Source: Teichococcus oryzae
GTDB lineage: Bacteria; Pseudomonadota; Alphaproteobacteria; Acetobacterales; Acetobacteraceae
Assembly (NCBI RefSeq): GCF_008386565.1
Contig: NZ_VUKA01000001.1
Coordinates: 310,001 to 374,000 of the forward strand
DNA length: 64,000 nucleotides
Direction: 5' to 3'
Made by a program: the position numbers and the translations under genes. The notes under the pieces were generated by a model. It had not been told where the DNA came from. It did not search any database and saw only the letters and a program-made list of their open reading frames with translations. Positions 24,354-33,461 of this stretch are shown here, piece after piece; the first letter of the stretch is position 1; every line of letters starts with the position of its first letter.

Positions 24354-25403
24354 CTAGACAAAGACGATGTCCAGCGGCGCGTCGCTGCTGGTGTTCAGGG
24401 CACCCACATAGCCCCGCAGCGTCACGGTTCCATCCCCGAGGGTGATCACCGTCGAGCCATCCTCCACCCGGGCTTCCAGCCGGTGCGGCACGAGGATGGG
24501 CAGGAACTCGAACCGCAGCACATCTCCGCCGCGGCCGTAATCCAGGATGACGTCATGGCCATTGCTGCTGTCGCCGGCGACCACGAAGATGTCCGCTCCC
24601 CCGCCGCCCGTCAGACGGTCATTTCCGCCCGTGGCGCCCCACCAGATGGTTTCGGCATCGCCATGCAGGATGTCGTTCCCGTCGCCGCCGAACAGGCTGT
24701 CATCCCCGGCCCGGGGCGCCTGGGCCCCTTCCGGGGAGGTGATGACCGACAGGGTGCGGGCATCGCCGAACAGGATGTCATCGCCATCCCGGCCGAACAG
24801 CACGTCATCGCCGCCACAAACGGCGCCGCTCATGGCGACGGCGTCGCCGAAGATCTCGTCGACCCCGCCGGCGCCGCGGATAATGTCGTCGCCGCCACGC
24901 GCCTCGCCTTCCAGGGCGCCGGCATCGCCATGGGCGTGGTTCATAACGCCGCGATCCTCCAGCAGGATCAGGTCATCGCCGCCGCGGCTTTGCCCGGACA
25001 TGCCCCAGGCATCCCCCCAGGCCGCGTCCGCCCCGCCGAAGATCACGTCATGGCCGCCGCGCGCCTGGTCCGTCATGACGCGGGCATCGCCATAGATCAG
25101 CGACCAGCCGCCGCCGAAATCGTCAAGCACGTCATTCCCGCCGCGCGACCGGCCGGACATGGTGTCCGCGTCGCCATAAAGCTGGTCGTAGAAGGCGGGA
25201 CCGCCGATCAGGTGGTCGTCACCGCCGCGCGCCCGGCCGGTCAGGCCAAAGGCATCGCCATAGAGCCTGTCGACGCCGGGGCCACCATCGATGCGGTCAT
25301 GGCCGCCCCGACCGGAGGCGAGGGTGCCGGGCGTGTCGCCGAACAGGACGTCATCGCCGTCCGTGCCCATGATCCTGCCGGGGAAGGATTTGCGCGCTGC
25401 CAT
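24354..25403 (-). CDS. RTX-like calcium-binding repeat protein, likely type I secreted
   Basis: 349 residues with no N-terminal signal. From residue 22 to 262 a unit of about 27 residues is repeated nine times, each beginning GD(A) at about 22, 49, 77, 105, 130, 159, 186, 213 and 248 and ending in RGGDD or similar; consensus GDA-x5-G-x3-GGDD. Between units are calcium-loop-like GG-x-G-x-D-x-L elements. The C-terminal 80 residues are a beta-rich tail, as in proteins exported by type I systems. AGGAGG lies 5 bases before the ATG. No ABC exporter or catalytic domain is near, so its partner and role are unknown; calcium-dependent folding outside the cell is expected. Confidence 0.85.
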   Translation of the reverse strand: MAARKSFPGRIMGTDGDDVLFGDTPGTLASGRGGHDRIDGGPGVDRLYGDAFGLTGRARGGDDHLIGGPAFYDQLYGDADTMSGRSRGGNDVLDDFGGGWSLIYGDARVMTDQARGGHDVIFGGADAAWGDAWGMSGQSRGGDDLILLEDRGVMNHAHGDAGALEGEARGGDDIIRGAGGVDEIFGDAVAMSGAVCGGDDVLFGRDGDDILFGDARTLSVITSPEGAQAPRAGDDSLFGGDGNDILHGDAETIWWGATGGNDRLTGGGGADIFVVAGDSSNGHDVILDYGRGGDVLRFEFLPILVPHRLEARVEDGSTVITLGDGTVTLRGYVGALNTSSDAPLDIVFV

Positions 25404-25544
25404 GCGGACCTCCTGTCCGATCTGGGCTGCGGCGCGGGAGTTCGCGATGCGCGGCCGGCCGGCCGGCCCGGGGCGGGATTATCCTCCCCCTCGCAGGGTG
25501 GCGGGATCAAACTCCTGTGCGGGACGCGTAGGGCACGGGCCGCC

Positions 25545-26186
25545 TCAGGCGTGGCCGGCGCTGGCCGACAGCAGCAGGGGGTCGATGCGCATCTTGGCCA
25601 GGGCCTGGCGCCACATGGTGTCGGGGATACCGCCGAACAGCAGCGCCTCGTCGGCCGGCACGTTCAGCCAGGCATTGCGCTGGATCTCGCTTTCCAGCTG
25701 GCCGGGCCCCCAGCCGGCATAGCCCAGGGCCAGCAGGCCTTCCCGAGGGCCGCCGCCGCCGGCGATCGCTTTCAGGATGTCGACGCTGGCGGTCAGGGCC
25801 AGATCGCCCGTGACCTTGAGGCTGCCTTCGCTGGACCAGTCGGTGGTGTGCAGCACGAAGCCGCGCCCGCCTTCCACCGGGCCGCCGGCCAGCAGGCGGA
25901 TCTGGCGCTGCGGCGGCAGCGGCTCCACCTCCAGCTGCTTCAGCAGGTCCTCGAAGGACAGGCTGTCGAGCGGCTTGTTCAGCACGATCCCCATGGCGCC
26001 ATCCGCCGAATGGGCGCAAACGCAGATCACCGACTGCGCGAAGCGGGGGTCCTGCATGGAAGGCATGGCGATCAGGAGCTGGCCGCCCAGATAGCTCGAC
26101 GGCAGGGCGGAAAGATCCGCGCCCGCCTCCCGGGCGGCGGTCCGGAAGCTGTCGGGGAGTTCGTCCTCGCGTGCGCGTCGTGCCAT
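25545..26186 (-). CDS. YqgE/AlgH family protein
   Basis: 213 residues from the ATG at 26186. The family core starts at YLGGQLLIAMPSMQDPRFAQSVICVCAHSADGAMGIVLNKP and includes LLAGGPVEGGRGFVLH and LALGYAGWGPGQLESEI. YqgE/AlgH proteins are small cytoplasmic proteins of unclear biochemical role. A GTG at 26252 would add 22 residues but would run into the peroxiredoxin promoter region. It is divergent from the peroxiredoxin gene. Confidence 0.92.
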   Translation of the reverse strand: MARRAREDELPDSFRTAAREAGADLSALPSSYLGGQLLIAMPSMQDPRFAQSVICVCAHSADGAMGIVLNKPLDSLSFEDLLKQLEVEPLPPQRQIRLLAGGPVEGGRGFVLHTTDWSSEGSLKVTGDLALTASVDILKAIAGGGGPREGLLALGYAGWGPGQLESEIQRNAWLNVPADEALLFGGIPDTMWRQALAKMRIDPLLLSASAGHA

Positions 26187-26289
26187 GATGATGAGAACAT
26201 GGCGGGCCTGGGGGGTGGGTGCAAGCGTCCCGGTTGACACTTCGGCCGCCACGGTGAAAAGCCGGAAGCCTCACAATGGAGCGCACCCG

Positions 26290-26772
26290 ATGCCCATCCA
26301 GGCTGGCGACACCATCCCCACCACGACCCTGACCGAAGCCACGGCCGAAGGCCCGCGCGAATTGTCCACCGATGCCCTGTTCGGTGGCAAGACGGTGGTG
26401 CTGTTCGGCGTGCCGGGCGCCTTCACCCCCACCTGCTCCGCCAAGCACCTGCCCAGCTTCCTGGAGAGCGCCGAGGCGCTGAAGGCCAAGGGCGTGGACA
26501 CCATCGCCTGCATGGCGGTGAACGATGCCTTCGTGCTGCGCGCCTGGGCCAAGGAGCAGGGCATCACGAATGAAGTCGTGATGCTGGCCGATGGCGCCGC
26601 CGCCTTTACCAAGGCGCTGGGCCTGGAGCTGGACCTGACCGCGCGCGGCATGGGCGTGCGCTGCCAGCGCTTCGCCCTGGTGGCTAAGGACGGCAAGGTG
26701 ACGCATGTCGGCGTCGAGCAGCCCGGCGCCTTCGAGGTGTCGAGCGGTCAGGCGATCCTGGCGGCGATCTGA
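26290..26772 (+). CDS. Peroxiredoxin, Prx5/AhpE-like (thioredoxin-fold peroxidase)
   Basis: 160 residues; the peroxidatic Cys is C49 in PGAFTPTCSAKH, with further cysteines near 75 and 127. The rest follows Prx5-type bacterial peroxiredoxins (VDTIACMAVNDAFVLRAW, EVVMLADG, VRCQRFALVAKDG). It reduces peroxides in the cytoplasm using thioredoxin or glutathione/glutaredoxin. It is divergent from yqgE; its 3' end faces a Nudix gene across two strong hairpins. Confidence 0.94.
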   Translation: MPIQAGDTIPTTTLTEATAEGPRELSTDALFGGKTVVLFGVPGAFTPTCSAKHLPSFLESAEALKAKGVDTIACMAVNDAFVLRAWAKEQGITNEVVMLADGAAAFTKALGLELDLTARGMGVRCQRFALVAKDGKVTHVGVEQPGAFEVSSGQAILAAI

Positions 26773-26778
26773 CGAACC

Positions 26779-26834
26779 GGCGCCGGGTCCACACGGCCCG
26801 GCGCCCGCCTCTCCCGCCCGGCTTTCCGGGCGGG
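26779..26834. terminator. Double hairpin between convergent genes
   Basis: Two perfect 9-bp stems lie in the 66-base gap: GGCGCCGGG/CCCGGCGCC (26779-26787 with 26797-26805) and CCCGCCCGG/CCGGGCGGG (26813-26821 with 26826-26834, loop CTTT). The pair would end both the peroxiredoxin and the Nudix transcripts. Confidence 0.7.
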
Positions 26835-26838
26835 TGGA

Positions 26839-27462
26839 TCAGGAGCAGGCCTGTTCCGGCTCCCGGCGCTCATGGCCGCGGAAGCAGATCAGCCCCCGGC
26901 CATGGCGAAGCTCGGGCGGCGTGGCCAGCCATTCCTCCAGCTCGCCCAGCACCTTGGCCGTGATCGGTGCCAGCGGCAGGGCGCGCGTCGCCGCCACTTC
27001 CCGCCAGGCCAGATCCTCCAGCTCCCCCGAACCAGCCAGGGTGCCGACCGCGACCTCGGCGGGGGCGAGCAGGAAGCGGGCATTGAAGCGGATCGGCCGA
27101 CGCGGCGGCGTCACGGCGCGGCAAAGATAATCCAGCCGGTCCAGATGCGGCGCCGGGCCGCCCAGGCGCAGCCCGGTTTCCTCCTCCAGCTCCCGCGCCG
27201 CGGCGATGGCCAGGGCACGGGCGAGGCTGGGCGGGGCCCGGCGCATCAGGGCGGCGCGCGTTTCCGGCCGCAACTCGGTGGCGGCGGGCGCGACGCGGTC
27301 GGTGAAATCCACCCGCCCGCCGGGAAACACCAGACGGCTGGGCATGAAGCGGTGCCCGGCGGCGCGCAGCCCCATCAGCACCTCGGTCCCGCCGGAGCGG
27401 GACTGGCGCCACAGGATCAGGCTGGCGGCGTGGCGGGGATGAACAAAGCGGGACGTGGCCAT
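26839..27462 (-). CDS. Nudix hydrolase (NUDT19-like)
   Basis: 207 residues. The Nudix box is spread: GGRVDFTDR, then a family-typical insert, then AAARELEEETGLRLGG with the metal-binding REXXEE core. The opening HAASLILWRQ and GHRFMPSRLVFPGGRVD is that of the CoA-pyrophosphatase / NUDT19-like group in alphaproteobacteria. It hydrolyses a nucleoside diphosphate linked to another group; CoA derivatives are plausible but unproven. It is a single gene, divergent from the SUF operon regulator. Confidence 0.9.
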   Translation of the reverse strand: MATSRFVHPRHAASLILWRQSRSGGTEVLMGLRAAGHRFMPSRLVFPGGRVDFTDRVAPAATELRPETRAALMRRAPPSLARALAIAAARELEEETGLRLGGPAPHLDRLDYLCRAVTPPRRPIRFNARFLLAPAEVAVGTLAGSGELEDLAWREVAATRALPLAPITAKVLGELEEWLATPPELRHGRGLICFRGHERREPEQACS

Positions 27463-27510
27463 GCCTCAACTTGGCACCCTCGGGCGCCGCCGAAAAGTGG
27501 CAGGCCAGAG

Positions 27511-27563
27511 TTGACAATGGCGGGGCGCAGGCTCATTTGCCCGAAGCGGACAACACAGGTCCG
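27511..27563 (+). promoter_or_regulatory. Candidate promoter and operator region of the SUF operon
   Basis: TTGACA at 27511-27516 is a perfect -35 box; a weak -10 candidate follows at about 27533-27538. Downstream, CGGAC (27547-27551) and GTCCG (27559-27563) form a short inverted repeat just before the Rrf2 gene, a possible site for its own product. Assignment is by position only. Confidence 0.4.
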
Positions 27564-27582
27564 GTTTGGAGGATTGTTCCGC

Positions 27583-28062
27583 GTGTTGCGGTTGTCGAAG
27601 CTGACCGATTACGCCGTCGTGGTGCTGGCCCGGCTGGCCCTGCCGGATGGCGAGCCGCCCAACGCCGTGTCGCAGACCGCGCCCGCCATCGCCGCCGCCA
27701 CCGGCATCGCCGAGCCCACCGTGGCCAAGGTGCTGAAGGCCCTGGCCCATGCCGGGCTGGTGGAAGGCCGGCGCGGGTCCGGCGGCGGCTACCGCCTGTC
27801 GCGCCCGCTGGCCGCCATGACGCTGCCGGAAGTGATCGCCGCCATCGATGGTCCGGTGGCCCTGACCGCCTGCGTCGATGGCGCCGCCGGCCAGTGCGAG
27901 GCCGAAACGCTTTGCCCCGTGCGGGGCCGCTGGGACCGGGTCAACCGCGCCGTCCTGGCCGCCCTGTCCGACATAACCCTGGACGAGTTGGCGATGCTCC
28001 CTGCGCCGCCTGCCCGTCGAACTGCCCTGCCGGCTTCGCCGGCCCACCTGCCTGCCGAGTAG
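27583..28062 (+). CDS. Rrf2 family SUF operon regulator (SufR/IscR-like)
   Basis: 159 residues: RLSKLTDYAVVVLARLA opens the Rrf2 winged helix, followed by AIAAATGIAEPTVAKVLKAL and GLVEGRRGSGGGYRLSRP. Three cysteines, C-x7-C-x5-C within CVDGAAGQCEAETLC, match the cluster ligands of IscR-type sensors, so DNA binding probably depends on a 2Fe-2S cluster. GTG at 27583 has GGAGG 10 bases upstream; a TTG one codon later is also possible. It is the first gene of the SUF operon, 11 bases before sufB, the usual alphaproteobacterial arrangement. Confidence 0.93.
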   Translation: MLRLSKLTDYAVVVLARLALPDGEPPNAVSQTAPAIAAATGIAEPTVAKVLKALAHAGLVEGRRGSGGGYRLSRPLAAMTLPEVIAAIDGPVALTACVDGAAGQCEAETLCPVRGRWDRVNRAVLAALSDITLDELAMLPAPPARRTALPASPAHLPAE

Positions 28063-28073
28063 GGGACATCTGA

Positions 28074-29573
28074 ATGCCTGCCATTACCGAAACCATCGAC
28101 ACCGTCGCCGCCGTCACCTCGGGCACCTACAAGTACGGGTTCGAGACCGAGATCGACATGGAGTTCGCCCCCAAGGGGCTGAACGAGGACATTGTCCGCT
28201 TCATCTCGGCCAAGAAGAACGAGCCGGAATGGCTGCTGGCCTGGCGCCTGAAGGCCTTCGCGCTGTGGAAGACCATGGAGGAGCCGCGCTGGCCCGCCGT
28301 GCAGTACCCGCCGATCGACTATCAGGACGCCTATTACTACGCCGCGCCGGTGAAGAAGCAGGGCCCGAAGTCGCTGGACGAGGTCGATCCCGAGCTGCTG
28401 CGCACCTATGAGAAGCTTGGCATCCCGCTGAAGGAGCAGGCCATCCTGGCGGGCGTCGAGGGCGCGGGCGACACGCCGGCCGAGGGCGGCCGCATGCCCA
28501 TCGCCGTGGACGCCGTGTTCGACAGCGTCTCGGTCGCCACCTCCTACAAGGAGCGCCTGGCCAAGGAGGGCATCATCTTCTGCGCCATCTCCGAGGCGGT
28601 GCAGGAACATCCGGAGCTGGTGAAGCGGTATCTCGGCACCGTGGTGCCGCAGGGCGACAATTTCTTCGCCGCGCTGAACTCGGCGGTCTTCACCGACGGG
28701 TCCTTCGTGTACATCCCGAAGGGCGTGCGCTGCCCGATGGAGCTGTCCACCTATTTCCGCATCAACGCCAAGAGCACCGGCCAGTTCGAGCGGACGCTGA
28801 TCATCGCCGAGGAAGGCGCCAGCGTTTCCTATCTGGAAGGCTGCACCGCGCCGATGCGCGACGAGAACCAGCTGCACGCCGCGGTGGTGGAGCTGATCGC
28901 GCTGGACGACGCTTCCATCAAGTACAGCACGGTGCAGAACTGGTATCCGGGCGACGAGAATGGCGTCGGCGGCATCTACAACTTCGTGACGAAGCGCGGC
29001 GCCTGCCGCGGCAAGCGCTCCAAGATCTCCTGGACGCAGGTGGAGACGGGCTCCTCGATCACCTGGAAGTATCCCTCCTGCATCCTGCAGGGCGATGACA
29101 GCGTGGGCGAGTTCTACTCGGTGGCCATCACCAACAACCGCCAGCAGGCCGATACGGGCACCAAGATGATCCATATCGGGCGCAACACGCGCTCGACCAT
29201 CGTGTCCAAGGGCATCAGCGCCGGGAAGGGCCAGAACACCTATCGCGGCCTGGTCAAGATCCTGCCGAAGGCGTCGGGCGCGCGGAACTTCACCCAGTGC
29301 GACAGCCTGCTGATCGGCGACCAGTGCGGCGCGCACACCGTGCCCTATATCGAGAACCGCTGCATCAGCGCCAAGGTGGAGCACGAGGCGACGACCTCCC
29401 GCATCGCTGAGGACCAGCTCTTCTACTGCCGCCAGCGCGGCCTGTCGGAAGAGGACGCAGTGGGCCTCATCGTCAACGGCTTCTGCCGCGAGGTGCTGAA
29501 GGAGCTGCCGATGGAGTTCGCGGTGGAGGCGCAGAAGCTGCTGCAGATCAGCCTCGAAGGCTCGGTCGGCTGA
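28074..29573 (+). CDS. sufB: Fe-S cluster assembly scaffold SufB
   Basis: 499 residues, the usual SufB length. Clear hallmarks are [71 protein letters not shown] and the C-terminal [19 protein letters not shown]. SufB forms the SufBC2D scaffold in the cytoplasm, where sulfur from SufS is built into 4Fe-4S clusters. It follows the Rrf2 regulator by 11 bases and is separated from sufC by 144 bases. Confidence 0.98.
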   Translation: MPAITETIDTVAAVTSGTYKYGFETEIDMEFAPKGLNEDIVRFISAKKNEPEWLLAWRLKAFALWKTMEEPRWPAVQYPPIDYQDAYYYAAPVKKQGPKSLDEVDPELLRTYEKLGIPLKEQAILAGVEGAGDTPAEGGRMPIAVDAVFDSVSVATSYKERLAKEGIIFCAISEAVQEHPELVKRYLGTVVPQGDNFFAALNSAVFTDGSFVYIPKGVRCPMELSTYFRINAKSTGQFERTLIIAEEGASVSYLEGCTAPMRDENQLHAAVVELIALDDASIKYSTVQNWYPGDENGVGGIYNFVTKRGACRGKRSKISWTQVETGSSITWKYPSCILQGDDSVGEFYSVAITNNRQQADTGTKMIHIGRNTRSTIVSKGISAGKGQNTYRGLVKILPKASGARNFTQCDSLLIGDQCGAHTVPYIENRCISAKVEHEATTSRIAEDQLFYCRQRGLSEEDAVGLIVNGFCREVLKELPMEFAVEAQKLLQISLEGSVG

Positions 29574-29717
29574 GGGTTCGCGCTGGAGGGCGGTGACGCC
29601 CGGAAGCGCGATCCGGCTTCACGGACAGGAATCATCCGGGCGCGACGCGCCCACTGCAATGCATGAAGGAAGCGGCGCCCTGCCAGCGCTGCCTCCGAGG
29701 ACGGAATCGGAAGAACG

Positions 29718-30461
29718 ATGTTGAAGATTGAAGGGCTGCGCGCCGAGATCGATGGCAAGGAGATCCTGAAGGGGATCGACCTTGAGGTGCCGACGGGCGA
29801 AATCCACGCCATCATGGGGCCGAACGGCTCGGGCAAGTCAACGCTGTCCTATGTGCTTTCGGGACGCGAGGGCTACGAGATCACCGGCGGTTCCGCGACC
29901 TTTGACGGCCATGACCTGCTGGGCATGGAGCCGGAGGAGCGCGCCGCCGCCGGCCTGTTCCTGGCCTTCCAGTACCCGGTCGAGCTGCCCGGCGTCGGCA
30001 ACGCCAATTTCATGCGCACCGCCCTGAACGCGCAGCGCCGCGCCAAGGGCGAGCCCGAGCTGGACGCCATGCAGTTCCTGAAGCTGGCCCGCGCCCGCAT
30101 GAAGGAATTGTCCATGCCGGAGGACATGCTGAAGCGCGGCGTCAATGTCGGCTTCTCCGGCGGCGAGAAGAAGCGCAACGAGGTGCTGCAGATGGCGCTG
30201 CTGAAGCCCGCCATCGCCATTCTCGATGAAACTGATTCCGGCCTCGACATCGACGCGCTGAAGATCGTGGCCGATGGCGTCAACGCCATGCGCGGGCCGG
30301 ACTTCTCCGCCCTGGTGATCACGCATTACCAGCGCCTGCTCGACTACATCGTGCCGGACCGCGTGCATGTGCTGATGGATGGCCGCATCGCGCGCAGCGG
30401 CGGGCCGGAGCTGGCCCATCAGCTTGAGGCCGAGGGCTATGCCTCGGTGGAGGCGGCATGA
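29718..30461 (+). CDS. sufC: Fe-S cluster assembly ATPase SufC
   Basis: 247 residues of an ABC-type ATPase: Walker A GPNGSGKST (about 34-42), signature FSGGEKKRNEVLQ, Walker B AIAILDETDSGLDIDAL and the late His in TH. It drives conformational change in SufBC2D. The 144-base gap before it has no gene; it may hold a ribosome site and an mRNA processing region. Its stop overlaps the sufD start (ATGA). Confidence 0.98.
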   Translation: MLKIEGLRAEIDGKEILKGIDLEVPTGEIHAIMGPNGSGKSTLSYVLSGREGYEITGGSATFDGHDLLGMEPEERAAAGLFLAFQYPVELPGVGNANFMRTALNAQRRAKGEPELDAMQFLKLARARMKELSMPEDMLKRGVNVGFSGGEKKRNEVLQMALLKPAIAILDETDSGLDIDALKIVADGVNAMRGPDFSALVITHYQRLLDYIVPDRVHVLMDGRIARSGGPELAHQLEAEGYASVEAA

Positions 30462-31756
30462 ACGCCGTCACCGAGCACAACGCGCTGACCGAGCCCGGCG
30501 CCGCCGGCTTCCTGCAGCGCTTCGAGGGGCTGCGCGCCCGCCTGCCGGGCCGCGGCCTGCCCTGGCTGGAAGCGATGCGCGAGGCGGCGGCGGAGTCCTT
30601 CCGTGAGCAGGGCTTCCCCACCCGCAGGGTGGAAGCCTGGAAATACACGGATCTCGCCCCCCTGAAGGAAGCCGGCTTCGGCGAGGCGCTGACCCCGGTG
30701 GACAGCGCCATCCCGCTGCCGCGCGCCGCCGCGCCGCGCCGCGTGGTGTTCGTCGATGGCCGCTTCAGCGCCGAGCTGTCCGATCCCGACGCCCCCGTCC
30801 GCTCCCTGGCGCGGCATCTGGACGCGGCCGAGGGGCTGCTGGGTTCCCTGGCCCGCAATGACGGCGTGCCGCTGGCGGCGCTGAACACGGCGCTGTTCGA
30901 GGATGGCGCGCTGATCGATCTCGCCGATGGCGAGGATGGCGGCATTGTCGAGATCCTGTCGGTGGTGCGGGCCGACCGCCCGGTGGCGCTGCATCCGCGC
31001 CATCTGGTCCGCCTGGGGGCCGGCGCGAAGCTGGTGCTGATCGAGCGCGCCTGGGGCCATGGCGAGAGCCGCTACCTGCACAGCCCGGTGCTGGAGTTCC
31101 AGGTGGCCGCCGATGCCCATGTCACCCATGTCCGCATCCAGCAGGAGGCGCGGGCCGGCATCCACCTGTCCACCGTCTTCGCCAAGGTGGCGGAAAAGGG
31201 CACCTATGACAGCTTCCTGCTGCATGCCGGCGCCCGGCTGGCGCGGGCCGAGGCCCATGTGACGCTGGCCGGTCCGTTTTCCGCCGCGCATCTGGACGGC
31301 GCGCAGCTGGTGGGCGACGGGCAGCACGCCGACTGCACCACCTTCCTCGACCATGCGGCGCCGGATTGCCCGAGCCGCCAGACGGTGAAGACGGTGCTGG
31401 CCGGCCGCTCGCGCGGGGTGTTCCAGGGCAAGATCCACGTCCACCAGATCGCCCAGCGCACCGATGGCTACCAGATGAACCAGGCGCTGCTGCTGTCCGA
31501 CCAGGCCGAGATCGACAGCAAGCCGCAGCTGGAGATCTATGCCGACGACGTGAAGTGCAGCCACGGCGCCACGGTGGGCGCGCTGGACGAGACGCAGCTT
31601 TTCTACCTGCGCTCCCGCGGCATCCCCGAGGCCCAGGCGCGCTCCATGCTGATCGAGGCCTTCCTGCTCGACGCCGTCGAGACGGTGAGGGACGAGACGG
31701 CCCGCGCCGCGCTGGTGGAGGTGGTGTCCGGCTGGTGGGAAAGGACCGCCGCGTGA
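30458..31756 (+). CDS. sufD: Fe-S cluster assembly protein SufD
   Basis: 432 residues, with the N-terminal helix region (FEGLRARLPGRGLPWLEAMREAA, PTRRVEAWKYTDLAPLKE) and the SufBD beta-helix core (FQGKIHVHQIAQRTDGYQMNQALLLSDQAEID, CSHGATVGALDETQLFYLRSRGI). The conserved His of the core is in CSHGATVG. It partners SufB in the scaffold and helps iron acquisition. It overlaps sufC by four bases and sufS by one base, so the four genes are translationally coupled. Confidence 0.97.
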   Translation: MNAVTEHNALTEPGAAGFLQRFEGLRARLPGRGLPWLEAMREAAAESFREQGFPTRRVEAWKYTDLAPLKEAGFGEALTPVDSAIPLPRAAAPRRVVFVDGRFSAELSDPDAPVRSLARHLDAAEGLLGSLARNDGVPLAALNTALFEDGALIDLADGEDGGIVEILSVVRADRPVALHPRHLVRLGAGAKLVLIERAWGHGESRYLHSPVLEFQVAADAHVTHVRIQQEARAGIHLSTVFAKVAEKGTYDSFLLHAGARLARAEAHVTLAGPFSAAHLDGAQLVGDGQHADCTTFLDHAAPDCPSRQTVKTVLAGRSRGVFQGKIHVHQIAQRTDGYQMNQALLLSDQAEIDSKPQLEIYADDVKCSHGATVGALDETQLFYLRSRGIPEAQARSMLIEAFLLDAVETVRDETARAALVEVVSGWWERTAA

Positions 31757-32994
31757 TGGATGGGGGAACGCCGGTCTTCGATGTCGCGCGCATCCGCCAG
31801 GACTTCCCGATCCTGTCGCAGAAGGTGCGCGGCAAGGATCTGGTGTTCCTCGACAGCGGCGCCTCCGCCCAGAAGCCCCGGCAGGTGATCGGGGCCATGA
31901 CGCGGATGATGGAAACGGCCTATGCCAATGTCCATCGCGGCGCCTACCACCTGTCCGAGGCGGCGACCGAGGCCTATGAGGCCGCCCGCCGCGCCGTCGC
32001 TGGCTTCCTCAACGCCGCGACGGAGCGGGAGGTGGTGTTCACCAATTCCTCCACCGCCGCGATCAACCTCGTGGCCCATTCCTATGGGCGCAGCGTGCTG
32101 CGGCCGGGCCAGGCGGTGCTGGTGTCGGAAATGGAGCACCACGCCAATTTCGTGCCCTGGCTGATGCTGCGGGACAGCCATGGCATCGAGCTGCGCGTTT
32201 GCCGCGTCACCGATGATGGCGAGCTGGACCTCGCCGACCTGGAGGCCAAGCTGGCCGATGGCAAGGTCGGGCTGGCTGCCATCACCCACATGTCCAACGT
32301 GCTGGGCACGGTGACGCCGGCCGAGCGCATCGCCCGCATCGTCCACGCGCACAGCGCCAAGCTGCTGCTCGACGGTTCCCAGGCGGCGGTGCATCGCCGC
32401 GTGGACGTGCAGGCGCTGGATTGCGACTTCTACGTCTTCACCGGCCACAAGCTGTATGGCCCGACCGGCATCGGCGTGTTGTGGGCGCGGCTCGACCTGC
32501 TGGAGCGGATGCCGCCCTTCCTCGGCGGTGGCGACATGATCGAGGAAGTGACGCTGGACAGCTACCGCCCCGCGCCGGTTCCCGCCAAGTTCGAGGCCGG
32601 CACGCCCCCCATCATCGAGGCGGTCGGGCTGCATGCCGCCATCGACTACGTCCAGAACATCGGCATGGCGGCCATCGAGGCGCATGAGCGCCGGCTGGTG
32701 GACCACGCCATGCGGAAGCTTTCGGCGGTCGAGGGGCTGCGGCTGCTGGGCAACGCGCAGGACCGCGGCGGCGTCTTCGCCGTGTCGCTGCCCAATGCCC
32801 ATTCGCATGACCTTGCCACATTGCTGGACCGCGTCGGCATCGCGGTTCGCTCCGGCCGCCATTGCGCCGAGCCGCTGCACACCCGATTTGAGATCGAGAG
32901 CACCTGCCGCGCCTCCTTCGGCCTCTACACCACCGAGGGCGAGATCGATTACCTCGCGGAGGCGCTGGACAAGGCTCGGGAGTTCTTCGGCTGA
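31756..32994 (+). CDS. sufS: Cysteine desulfurase SufS
   Basis: 412 residues of a class V PLP aminotransferase fold. The PLP Lys is K232 in FTGHKLYGP and the sulfur-accepting Cys is C370 in RSGRHCAEP; HRGAYHLSEAAT and MEHHANFVPW are also group II (SufS-type) marks. It takes sulfur from cysteine. There is no sufE nearby; SufU, encoded next, is the likely sulfur acceptor. The ATG overlaps the sufD stop by one base. Confidence 0.98.
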   Translation: MDGGTPVFDVARIRQDFPILSQKVRGKDLVFLDSGASAQKPRQVIGAMTRMMETAYANVHRGAYHLSEAATEAYEAARRAVAGFLNAATEREVVFTNSSTAAINLVAHSYGRSVLRPGQAVLVSEMEHHANFVPWLMLRDSHGIELRVCRVTDDGELDLADLEAKLADGKVGLAAITHMSNVLGTVTPAERIARIVHAHSAKLLLDGSQAAVHRRVDVQALDCDFYVFTGHKLYGPTGIGVLWARLDLLERMPPFLGGGDMIEEVTLDSYRPAPVPAKFEAGTPPIIEAVGLHAAIDYVQNIGMAAIEAHERRLVDHAMRKLSAVEGLRLLGNAQDRGGVFAVSLPNAHSHDLATLLDRVGIAVRSGRHCAEPLHTRFEIESTCRASFGLYTTEGEIDYLAEALDKAREFFG

Positions 32995-33461
32995 TGTTTG
33001 ACGATCTGCGCGACCTTTACCAGGAAGTGATCCTCGATCACGGCCGCAAGCCGCGGAACTTCCGCCGGCTGGAGGAAGCCGACCGCGAGGGGCGCGGCGA
33101 CAACCCGATGTGCGGCGACCGCATGCAGCTCTGGGTCAAGCTGGCGCCGGATGGGCGGCTCGACGATGTCGCCTTCCAGGGCAAGGGCTGCGCCATCTCC
33201 ATGGCGTCGGCCAGCCTGATGACCGAAACGGTGCGCGGCAAGACACAGGAGGAAGCGCGGGAGCTTTCCGACAGGTTCCGCGCCCTGGCCACCACCGGCA
33301 CCTGCCCCGATTGCGGCGCCGCCCTGGCCGACGAGATGGAGCGGTTGCAGGTGCTGGGCGGCGTGTCGGAATTCCCGAGCCGGGTGAAATGCGCGACCCT
33401 GGCCTGGCACACGCTGAACGCCGCGCTGGACAACACGGGCAAGGAGGCGAGCAGTGAGTGA
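32994..33461 (+). CDS. sufU: SUF system sulfur-transfer protein SufU
   Basis: 155 residues with the IscU fold: Cys at NPMCGD (C40), GKGCAIS (C66) and a C-terminal KCATLAW, plus the SufU-type insertion between the second and third conserved cysteines, which here carries an extra CPDCG pair. SufU binds zinc and accepts persulfide from SufS rather than acting as the main scaffold. The ATG overlaps the sufS stop by one base. The CPDCG in the insert is worth noting as a possible second metal site. Confidence 0.93.
   Translation: MFDDLRDLYQEVILDHGRKPRNFRRLEEADREGRGDNPMCGDRMQLWVKLAPDGRLDDVAFQGKGCAISMASASLMTETVRGKTQEEARELSDRFRALATTGTCPDCGAALADEMERLQVLGGVSEFPSRVKCATLAWHTLNAALDNTGKEASSE

Noticed and set aside
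24354-25403. Regular DNA repeats considered as a CRISPR array
   Set aside because: The period is protein-level (about 80 bases, varying) within a single coding frame with a ribosome site; there are no constant repeats with unique spacers.
29574-29717. Possible small gene between sufB and sufC
   Set aside because: There is no frame with a ribosome site and coding character; it is better read as an intercistronic region.
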